22,097 bases of DNA from DATNBT01 sp964579765 (GTDB taxonomy: Bacteria > Acidobacteriota > Vicinamibacteria > Vicinamibacterales > CAVVIG01), in assembly GCA_964579765.1 (NCBI GenBank), contig CAZOIK010000079.1, forward strand, positions 1 to 22,097, given 5' to 3'. Both the position numbers and the translations under genes were made by a program. Below, in pieces: positions 13,081 through 19,519 of this stretch (positions within the stretch are counted from its first letter, which is position 1; every line of letters begins with the position of its first letter). A model generated the notes under the pieces. It ran no database searches. It saw nothing but the letters and a program-made list of their open reading frames with translations, and was not told the DNA's origin.

Positions 13081-14229
13081 TCAGTGCGAGCGAACGACGA
13101 CGTCCTCGTACGAGTGGATCTGGTCCGCCCCGAAGCTCTTGAGCAGGCTCTGCACGGGATCGAGCAGCTGCACGGAGTGCAGGTCGGGCATGATCACGCC
13201 CGGCGGATAGAAGAAGCCGCGATCGAAGTACGACCGGATGAACGTGCTCTGCTCGGCCAGCGGCAGCATCGCGACGCTCGCGTAATACCGTTTGTACGCG
13301 TCGCCCTGAAACAGATACTGCTCGACGTTCGACGTGTAGACGTAGTTCGCGACGCCGCCGTGCGCGGAGATGTAGCCGCCGACGGCACGCAGCGCCTTCG
13401 GCCCGGCGAAGTCGCCGACGATCGGCACGATCAGGTTCTTGCGCTCGAACGCCTGCAGCGTCCGGAACGCCTCTTCGCTCCCGAGATAGCTGTAGTTCGT
13501 CCCGTTCCCATCGTCGGCCTTCATCAGATCGGCGTAGGTCGGGAACACGCGCGCGAGCCGCGGGCTCGGGAACGAGTAGCGCAGGTCGGGGCCCTCGGCA
13601 AAGAACGCCTGCGCGACGTATTCGAGGCCCCGCACATCGTCGTCCGACAGGGCGAAGCCGTGGTGCTTCGTCAGCCACTGCTCCACATCCGCGAGGTTGC
13701 GCTGGAACATCGACGGATCGGGCTCGAGGCCGGTGAACGCGTCGAAGAGCACGGTCGCCGACAGCCCCGACGCGTTCTCGACGAGGCTCTCGGGCTTGGG
13801 CCGGGCGAAGAGGCGCGCGAGAAAGTCCATCCGGTCCGACGACATCTCGAGCAGCGCCTTGTAGTAGAGGTGCTGCAGCAGATTCCCGCGCCGGATGTCC
13901 ACGATGAACGCCATGCGCGGCTTGAGCGCGGCGATGTACGTGAAGTTCTGATCCGGGCCGACGCCGAGATAGACGCCGTTCGGCAGCAGGCGCTTCTGCA
14001 GCTCGGGGATCACTTCCTGATACGTGCGTTCGTTCGAGACGAGGTTGTCGGATCGGAAGAAGCCGTTGGGCTCCGAAAAGGCGTCCACGAGCCCCCAGAA
14101 CTCCTTGTCGCTGAGCTCGGCCGGCAGCGTGTCGGGCTCGACCTGCGCCCGCGCACGGAACAGCAGCGCGCTCGACGCACACGCGAGCACCACAATCGCG
14201 ACGGCAAGGCGACGACGGGCGGCCTTCAT
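13081..14229 (-). CDS. Conserved exported protein of unknown function (LIC_10091-like), methyltransferase-like fold suspected
   Basis: 382 residues from ATG 14229, chosen because GAAGG lies 5 nt upstream; ATG 14241 and 14259 are in frame. A signal peptide (MKAARRRLAVAIVVLACASS, cleaved near RARAQ) predicts export. The mature protein reads DKEFWGLVDAFSEPNGFF, then SDNLVSNERTYQEVIPEL, a pattern I associate with a conserved family also found in Leptospira and acidobacteria. GVYLGVGPDQNF (85-96) followed by MAFIVDIRRGN (106-116) looks like AdoMet-binding motifs I and II of a Rossmann methyltransferase, although an exported enzyme would have no AdoMet. No function is known. It ends 36 bp before the PQQ sugar dehydrogenase gene in the same direction. 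Confidence 0.8.
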   Translation of the reverse strand: MKAARRRLAVAIVVLACASSALLFRARAQVEPDTLPAELSDKEFWGLVDAFSEPNGFFRSDNLVSNERTYQEVIPELQKRLLPNGVYLGVGPDQNFTYIAALKPRMAFIVDIRRGNLLQHLYYKALLEMSSDRMDFLARLFARPKPESLVENASGLSATVLFDAFTGLEPDPSMFQRNLADVEQWLTKHHGFALSDDDVRGLEYVAQAFFAEGPDLRYSFPSPRLARVFPTYADLMKADDGNGTNYSYLGSEEAFRTLQAFERKNLIVPIVGDFAGPKALRAVGGYISAHGGVANYVYTSNVEQYLFQGDAYKRYYASVAMLPLAEQSTFIRSYFDRGFFYPPGVIMPDLHSVQLLDPVQSLLKSFGADQIHSYEDVVVRSH

Positions 14230-14278
14230 CTGAGCCTTCATGTTATGCCGAAGATCCACGAATTGGTCCGCTCAAAAC

Positions 14279-14303
14279 GCAGGCCTGAAGGCCCGCACTA
14301 CAG
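14279..14303. repeat. Short palindromic element in the divergent promoter region
   Basis: GCAGGCCTGAAGGCCCGC forms an imperfect stem and is followed by ACTACAG. The hairpin-plus-CTAC layout recalls the elements at 9916 and 11684, though the sequence differs. It lies between the exported-protein gene and the MFS gene. Confidence 0.4.
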
Positions 14304-14333
14304 GTGGCGTGCGACTTGCGTCAAGATGAGGCC

Positions 14334-15662
14334 GTGGCCGTCCGCGCTCCGAAATCCGCCAGCTTCATGCTGCGCGCGCTTGGGTATCGCAATTACCGGC
14401 TCTTTTTCGGCGGGCAAATCGTCTCGCTCGTCGGCACCTGGATCACGACCACGGCCACCAACTGGCTCGTCTACCGCCTGACCGGCTCCGCGCTCCTGCT
14501 GGGCGTCGTCGGCTTCGCGGGGCAGTTTCCGGCGTTTCTGCTCGGTCCGATTGCCGGCATCTACGTCGATCGCGTCAACCGGCACCGCCTGCTCGTCGTG
14601 ACGCAGACGATCTCGATGCTGCAGTCGTTCGCGCTCGCCGGCCTGATGCTCACCGGCCGCATCACCGTCGGGTGGATCATCGCGCTCAGCGTCGTGCAGG
14701 GCATCGTCAACGCGTTCGACATGCCGGGACGGCAGGCGTTCCTGCTCACGATGGTCGAGAACCGGCAGGATCTGGGGAACGCCATCGCGCTCAACTCGTC
14801 GATGGTCAACGTCGCGCGGATGCTCGGCCCGACGATCGCCGGCCTCATCATCGCGGCGGCGGGCGAAGGCTGGTGCTTCACGATCGACGGCTTCAGCTAC
14901 ATCGCGGTCATCATCTCGCTGCTGCGGATGCGTCTCGCGAAACCCGAGAAACCCGCCGGCGCGCATCGCGGCGCGCTGCAGTCGTTCCGCGACGGCTTCA
15001 CCTACGCGTTCGGGTTCCCGCCGATCCGATCGATCATCATGCTGCTCGCGCTCGTCAGCCTCGTCGGCGTGCCCTACTCGGTGCTGATGCCGATCTTCGC
15101 GACGCAGATCTTCCACGGCGGCCCGCACACGCTCGGCTTCCTGATGACCGCGTCGGGCTGCGGCGCGCTGCTCGGCGCGCTGTGGCTGGCCGCGCGAAAG
15201 TCGGTCGTCGGCCTGGGACGGGTCATCCCGGCGGCGGGCGCGCTGTTCGGCGCCGGCCTCATCGCGTTCTCGTTCATGCGCGTCTTCTGGATCGCGCTCC
15301 CCTGCCTCACCGTCGCCGGCTTCGGCTTCATGGTGCAGATGGCCTCGAGCAACACGCTCATCCAGACGATCGTGGACGACGAGAAGCGCGGGCGCGTGAT
15401 GAGCTTCTACACGATGGCGTTTCTGGGGACGGCGCCGTTCGGCAGCCTGATCGCCGGATCCCTGTCCGCGCGCATCGGCGCCCCGCACACGCTGTTCATC
15501 GGCGGCATCTGCTGCCTCGCGGGCGCGGCGATCTTCGCGCGCGCGCTGCCGCAGCTGCGCGCCGCGGTCCGGCCGATCTACGTCAGGCTCGGCATCCTGC
15601 CCGAGATCTCGAAGGGGTTATCGACGGCGGCGGAACTCTCCGTCCCGCCGGAGCGGACGTAG
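14334..15662 (+). CDS. MFS transporter, MFS_3 / EntS-like exporter
   Basis: 442 residues from GTG 14334; GTG 14304 and ATG 14367 are in-frame alternatives and none has a good ribosome site. The N-terminus LGYRNYRLFFGGQIVSLVGT is typical of the MFS_3 (enterobactin exporter-like) group. About twelve membrane segments are predicted. Motif A is GIYVDRVNRHR in the 2-3 loop. NAFDMPGRQAFL and GNAIALNSSMVNVARMLGP are the conserved stretches of this group, and IQTIVDDEKRGRVMSFYTM is the second-half counterpart. Proteins of this type export siderophores, drugs or other small molecules; no biosynthetic cluster is nearby, so the substrate is unknown. The stop codon abuts the palindromic element at 15665. 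Confidence 0.9.
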   Translation: MAVRAPKSASFMLRALGYRNYRLFFGGQIVSLVGTWITTTATNWLVYRLTGSALLLGVVGFAGQFPAFLLGPIAGIYVDRVNRHRLLVVTQTISMLQSFALAGLMLTGRITVGWIIALSVVQGIVNAFDMPGRQAFLLTMVENRQDLGNAIALNSSMVNVARMLGPTIAGLIIAAAGEGWCFTIDGFSYIAVIISLLRMRLAKPEKPAGAHRGALQSFRDGFTYAFGFPPIRSIIMLLALVSLVGVPYSVLMPIFATQIFHGGPHTLGFLMTASGCGALLGALWLAARKSVVGLGRVIPAAGALFGAGLIAFSFMRVFWIALPCLTVAGFGFMVQMASSNTLIQTIVDDEKRGRVMSFYTMAFLGTAPFGSLIAGSLSARIGAPHTLFIGGICCLAGAAIFARALPQLRAAVRPIYVRLGILPEISKGLSTAAELSVPPERT

Positions 15663-15664
15663 TG

Positions 15665-15780
15665 GTCCCTGGTGCTTGGGACTTGGTCCTTGGTCCTTGG
15701 TCCGTCCGAGGTCCTGCGTCCTTGGTGCGTGGACCAGGGACCCAGGGACGGACCAAGCACGAAGCGCCAAGCACCAAGCC
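15665..15780. repeat. Long imperfect palindrome made of CTTGGTCC units
   Basis: The left arm repeats CTTGGTCC three times. Its end, CTTGGTCCGTCC (15696-15707), is matched exactly by GGACGGACCAAG (15746-15757). The outer arms GTGCTTGG (15672-15679) and CCAAGCAC (15767-15774) are also exact. The whole 116 bp could extrude as a cruciform or fold as an RNA hairpin. It fills the space between the MFS stop and the quinoprotein promoter. Confidence 0.75.
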
Positions 15781-15797
15781 CCACCCTTCATCTTTAG

Positions 15798-15803
15798 TAG
15801 AAT
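15798..15803 (+). promoter_or_regulatory. -10 box of the quinoprotein gene, leaderless geometry
   Basis: TTTAGTAGAAT ends 7 nt (GCGCCGC) before ATG 15811, the same geometry as at 8676. The in-frame ATG at 15802 overlaps the box and would lie upstream of the expected transcription start, which favours 15811. Confidence 0.6.
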
Positions 15804-15810
15804 GCGCCGC

Positions 15811-17859
15811 ATGCTGAAGCGCATGCTCTTCACTGCTCTCGTCCTCGGCTCGGCGACGGCCCTGGTCCGCACGCAGTCGAACGCGCTCACGCCGGCGTCC
15901 GCCGAATGGCCTGCCGTCAGTGGCGACCTCGGCAACACGCGCTACACGACGCTGACGCAAATCAACCGCGACACGCTCGGCATGCTCAAGGGCGCGTGGC
16001 AGACGGAGCGCTTCGTGGACGGCGGCGGCGGCCGCGCGATGCCGGTCGTCAAGGACGGCATGCTGTTCATGACGGGCGGCAGCTACGTCTACGCGTTCGA
16101 CGCGAAGACGGGCGCGACCGTCTGGAAGCACCAGACGGGCGCCTCGCCGCCGAGCGCGAATCTCGGCGACTTCACGCGGCCCGAGCAGGGCCTGCCGGAT
16201 CGCGAAGGCGTCGCCGTGGGCGACGGCATGGTGTTCGTCGGCCTCAGCAACGCGCACGCGATCGCGCTCGACGAGAAGACCGGCAAGCCGCTGTGGGACG
16301 CGTACGCCGGCATCGACCCGCCGCGCCCGGGCCAGGGCGTCTCCGGCGCGCCGCTCTACGCCGGGGGCGTGGTGATGGTGGGCACCTCGGCCGATCCGGG
16401 CTTCCGCGGCAAGGTCGTCGGCTTCGACGGCAAGACGGGCAAGAAACTCTGGGAGTGGTTCACCGTGCCCGGTCCCGGCGTCGCGGGCCACGAGACGTGG
16501 CCGCAGGACAACTCCTCGTGGAAGATCGGCGGCGGCGCGCTCTGGCTCGTCGGCGCCGCGGATCCCGATCTCGGCCTCGCCTACTTCGGCACCGGCAACG
16601 GCGTGCCGCAGTACGCGGGCGATCTGCGCGCCGGCAACAACCTCTATCTCTGCTCGATCGTCGCGCTCGACATCAAGACGGGCACGCTCAAGTGGTACTA
16701 CCAGACGATTCGCCACGACATCTGGGAAGCCGACATCGCGCAGTCGCCCGTCGTCTTCAACACGACGATTGACGGCCGCGAGCGCAAGCTCGTCGCCGCG
16801 ATGCGTACCGACGGCGTCCTCTTCGTGGTCGATCGCGAAACGGGGAAACCGATTCTGCCGATCGACGAGAAGAAGTACCCGCAGGACGCGATGACGCACA
16901 CGGTGCCGACCCAGCCGTATCCGCGCGGCGCCGACCGCATGCTGCCCGACTGCGACGCGTGGAGCAAGACGGCGACGATTCCGTCTGGCTTCAAGCTCGG
17001 GTGCTTTTTCTCGCCGGCATCGCTCGCGACGCCGAACCTGCTGACGCCGGCCTGGGGCATGCGCGTGACGCCGATGGCGTACTCGCCGCAGACGGGTTAC
17101 TTCTACGCGCTCGGCAACGCGGGCCTGCAGTGGTTCCGCCGCGCCGAAGATCCCTACGTCTTCATCCTCGGCGCCGGCCGCGTGCCCGGCATGCCGCAGG
17201 GCCACGGCGTCATGGCGGCGATCGACGCGAAGACGGCGAAGATCGCGTGGAAGAAAGAGTTCAACGGGCCGCGTCCCTCGGGCGCTCTGGTCACGGCGAG
17301 CGGCCTCCTATTCCAGACGTTGCCCGACGGCCATCTGATTGCGTCGGACGCGAAAACGGGCGAGCAGATCTGGCAGTTCGAGAGCGGCATGAACGGCGGC
17401 GGCGCGCCGGCAATCAGCTACGAGATCGGCGGCAAGCAGTACATCGCCGTCGCCGGCCGCAACAACGTCATGGCGTTCACGCTGAACGGGCCGATCGAGG
17501 CAAAGCCCGAGCCCGAGGCGCCGCGCCGTCCGGCGCCCGCGCTCTTCGCCGGCCCCGTCGCCGACACGAACAAGATCGAGGTCGCCACCTACGTCCGCGA
17601 CAACGAGCAAACCGTGCGCATGTATGTGGACGAGCACGCGTTCAACCCGTATCGCGTGCGCGTCAAGGCCGGCACGGCCGTCCGCTGGATCAACAACGGG
17701 CGCGAAAACCACACGATCGCCGCTGAAGACGGCTCGTGGACGACGCCCACGCTCAGCCCGCTCGAAGCCGGCGCGCACACCTTCACCACGCCCGGCGAAT
17801 ACGCGTATGTCTGCAAGGACCATCCGTGGGCGAAGGGTCAGATCATCGTGGTCCCGTAG
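15811..17859 (+). CDS. PQQ-dependent alcohol dehydrogenase fused to a C-terminal cupredoxin
   Basis: 682 residues with a signal peptide (MLKRMLFTALVLGSATALV), so periplasmic. Residues 30-560 form an eight-bladed quinoprotein propeller: EWPAVSGDLGNTRYTTLTQI at the start, tryptophan-docking motifs (YAFDAKTGATVWKHQTG, VVGFDGKTGKKLWEW, VALDIKTGTLKWYYQ), GTGNG (260-264) and HDIWEADIA (302-310) at the catalytic/metal site. There is no vicinal Cys pair. Residues 600-682 are a plastocyanin-like domain: HAFNPYRVRVKAGTAVRWIN, His634 (NHTIA) and YVCKDHPWAKG with Cys668 and His671. The usual axial Met position is Ala674. The copper domain may take electrons from PQQ in place of a cytochrome c. Substrate unknown; methanol or ethanol DH-like families are closest. 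Probably leaderless. Confidence 0.92.
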   Translation: MLKRMLFTALVLGSATALVRTQSNALTPASAEWPAVSGDLGNTRYTTLTQINRDTLGMLKGAWQTERFVDGGGGRAMPVVKDGMLFMTGGSYVYAFDAKTGATVWKHQTGASPPSANLGDFTRPEQGLPDREGVAVGDGMVFVGLSNAHAIALDEKTGKPLWDAYAGIDPPRPGQGVSGAPLYAGGVVMVGTSADPGFRGKVVGFDGKTGKKLWEWFTVPGPGVAGHETWPQDNSSWKIGGGALWLVGAADPDLGLAYFGTGNGVPQYAGDLRAGNNLYLCSIVALDIKTGTLKWYYQTIRHDIWEADIAQSPVVFNTTIDGRERKLVAAMRTDGVLFVVDRETGKPILPIDEKKYPQDAMTHTVPTQPYPRGADRMLPDCDAWSKTATIPSGFKLGCFFSPASLATPNLLTPAWGMRVTPMAYSPQTGYFYALGNAGLQWFRRAEDPYVFILGAGRVPGMPQGHGVMAAIDAKTAKIAWKKEFNGPRPSGALVTASGLLFQTLPDGHLIASDAKTGEQIWQFESGMNGGGAPAISYEIGGKQYIAVAGRNNVMAFTLNGPIEAKPEPEAPRRPAPALFAGPVADTNKIEVATYVRDNEQTVRMYVDEHAFNPYRVRVKAGTAVRWINNGRENHTIAAEDGSWTTPTLSPLEAGAHTFTTPGEYAYVCKDHPWAKGQIIVVP

Positions 17860-17875
17860 CGTCGGCCCCCCGTAG

Positions 17876-17881
17876 TATGAT
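17876..17881 (+). promoter_or_regulatory. -10 box upstream of the methyltransferase gene
   Basis: TAGTATGAT ends at 17881. The expected transcription start is about 17888, 48 nt before the methyltransferase GTG but immediately before TTG 17889, the first codon of a short ORF. No -35 consensus is seen. Confidence 0.5.
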
Positions 17882-17888
17882 TGTCCGG

Positions 17889-17939
17889 TTGTGCGGGCGG
17901 AGGCGTGGCCGCCCGTGCGACCTTAGGGCCGGTAGGTGA
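17889..17939 (+). CDS. Possible leaderless leader peptide (16 aa) coupled to the methyltransferase gene
   Basis: TTG 17889 lies 7 nt after TATGAT, the same distance as the proposed leaderless starts at 8689 and 15811. The frame reads MCGRRRGRPCDLRAGR and ends TGA at 17937-17939, overlapping the GTG of the methyltransferase by 3 nt within GTGA (17936-17939). This looks like translational coupling. The coding region also contains a strong hairpin (17891-17918). It may be a regulatory leader or chance; ATG 17878 in the same frame overlaps the -10 box. Confidence 0.35.
   Translation: MCGRRRGRPCDLRAGR
17891..17918 (+). promoter_or_regulatory. Leader hairpin before the methyltransferase start
   Basis: GTGCGGGCGG (17891-17900) pairs with CCGCCCGTGC (17909-17918), a ten-bp stem with two G-U pairs and an 8-nt loop. 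It lies between the expected transcription start and the GTG. It could regulate translation or protect the end of the upstream mRNA; no T run follows, so it is not a standard terminator. Confidence 0.5.
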
Positions 17940-19420
17940 TCGTCCACATAAACCACATTTCGCAGAGCAAGAAGGGCGGCAAGAAGTCACAACTTGGAGA
18001 ACTCGCCAGCCTTGTGACCGGGTCGCTCGTCGATCTGGTCGAAAGCGGCCAGCTCGACGCGCGTATTGCGCCCTCGCTTCGCATTCATCTCGACTGGATT
18101 CAATACAAGACCAATTTCCGCGATCCGGTGATCGTCCGCCGGACCACGGACGCGCACGGCAAGCCGCTCGCGCTCGCCGAAGTCGCCATCGACCTGCGCC
18201 AGTGCAACCCGGCGGAACTGGCGCCCCAACTCGAGCGCGCCGTCAAGAGCCTCAACCCCAACGGCACGACCGCCGACGACGGCCGCGTCTATCTGGACGA
18301 CTATCGTCCGTTCCGCGAGTGCATGATCTGGGACTTCAACCGCCTGTTCTGGCGGTTCCTCGGCGAATGGGAAGCCGCGTCCGGCAAGGGCTTCGAAGAG
18401 GCGCTGCCGAGCGGCTCGTCGGACGCGAACCGTCCGGACGCCGTGCGCGACACGGTCGTCGAGTTCTGGGACCTGCTGAAGGAGCTCGAGGGAAAGAATC
18501 AGCTCCCCTCGGAGATCCCGATCCTCGAGATCGGCGTCGGCGCCGGCACGCGCGCCGCGGCCTGGATTGACGGCTTCAAGGCGTACGACGAGGCGCAGGG
18601 GACGAAGTACTACGACCGCCTGCAGTTCATCCTCGGCGACTACTCCCCCGACACGCTCGCGCGCGCGTGCGCGTCGCTTGGCCGCCACAAGGATCACATC
18701 GTCCCGGCGCCGCTCGACGCGCTGAATCCGTTCAAGACGCTGTCGGCGTACCGCTTCAAGATCATGTACGTCCACCTGACCAACGTGTACGACAACCTGC
18801 CGTTCGACGATCTGATTCGCCGCGACGGCAAGCTCTACCTGGTCGAGGTGCGCGCGTACCTGAGCGCCGAGGCGATGGCGCGGCTCGAGGCGGAGTTCGG
18901 CATCGCCCGGAAGGATCTCGGCGGCGCCCTGCAGCGTCTTCTTGAAGGAGGGCCGCACGCGGTCTTCCCGCCGGGCAACGAAGCCAAGGGCGTCGCCTTC
19001 TGGCGCGCGTTCTGGAGCTACTTCCGCCTCGAGGAGCGGCTGCGCGCGCTCGACGATCGCGAAGAGGCGCACGTGCCGCCGGGCCTGAGCTGGTCGCACC
19101 TCGAGGACCTGCTCCAGGAAGCGCCCGAGGACGTCCGGTTCCACATCTCGCGCGGCGCGGCCGAGAGCTTCGCGAACACGCTGCCCCTGCTCCACCCGCG
19201 CGGGTACCTGCAGGTGCAGGACATTTTCGTGGAGGACATGAACGAGTACCGCAAGGGCTTCAAGGGACCCGGCAAGCTCGACGGGTCGCTCGTCGTGTGG
19301 GTCAACGGGGCGCTCCTGCGCGCCGTCGGCGCGCGCGCCGGCTACGACGTCCACTTCCGGCCGTTCGCGTACCGGCCGGGATCGAAAACGACCGTGATGT
19401 ACACGACACAGAAACCGTAA
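17936..19420 (+). CDS. SAM-dependent methyltransferase-like protein, possibly MidA-related
   Basis: 494 residues from GTG 17936; an in-frame TAG lies immediately upstream, at 17933. Residues 1-190 form an N-terminal domain (MIVHINHISQSKKGGKK, then LRIHLDWIQYKTNFRDPVIV) I do not recognise. The AdoMet fold begins at ILEIGVGAGT (196-205, motif I), with LQFILGDYS (229-237, motif II) and YVHLTNVYDNLPFDDL (278-293), which resembles the NEvlDalP motif of MidA/NDUFAF7 arginine methyltransferases. GYLQVQDIFVEDMNEY late in the protein could match the strand after the helical insert. Overall identity to MidA must be low. No signal peptide, so cytoplasmic. The next genes, methionine synthase and formate-THF ligase, lie in the same direction. 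Confidence 0.65.
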   Translation: MIVHINHISQSKKGGKKSQLGELASLVTGSLVDLVESGQLDARIAPSLRIHLDWIQYKTNFRDPVIVRRTTDAHGKPLALAEVAIDLRQCNPAELAPQLERAVKSLNPNGTTADDGRVYLDDYRPFRECMIWDFNRLFWRFLGEWEAASGKGFEEALPSGSSDANRPDAVRDTVVEFWDLLKELEGKNQLPSEIPILEIGVGAGTRAAAWIDGFKAYDEAQGTKYYDRLQFILGDYSPDTLARACASLGRHKDHIVPAPLDALNPFKTLSAYRFKIMYVHLTNVYDNLPFDDLIRRDGKLYLVEVRAYLSAEAMARLEAEFGIARKDLGGALQRLLEGGPHAVFPPGNEAKGVAFWRAFWSYFRLEERLRALDDREEAHVPPGLSWSHLEDLLQEAPEDVRFHISRGAAESFANTLPLLHPRGYLQVQDIFVEDMNEYRKGFKGPGKLDGSLVVWVNGALLRAVGARAGYDVHFRPFAYRPGSKTTVMYTTQKP

Positions 19421-19431
19421 AGAGATGTGTA

Positions 19432-19507
19432 GTCAGGCAGTCGGTCAGTCAGACAGTCGTCAGTCGGTCGATCGACTGCGACTTCGACCGACTGACTGAC
19501 TGACGAC
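19432..19507. repeat. GTCAGTCG-type repeat forming an imperfect hairpin
   Basis: Dense GTCAGTCG/GACTGACTGAC units. CAGTCGGTCG (19461-19470) is matched by CGACCGACTG (19485-19494) around a 14-nt loop, with looser pairing outward. It fills the gap between the methyltransferase stop and the metE-like start and is the largest copy of this family in the window. Confidence 0.7.
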
Positions 19508-19519
19508 TACAAGGCACTT

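Noticed and set aside
13084..14481. 465-codon plus-strand ORF opposite the exported protein
   Set aside because: An antisense shadow without recognisable domains; it also runs into the MFS gene in another frame.
15676..15810. N-terminal extension of the quinoprotein (start MGLGPWSL)
   Set aside because: It is translated from the palindromic element and precedes a normal signal peptide; the -10-like box lies within it.
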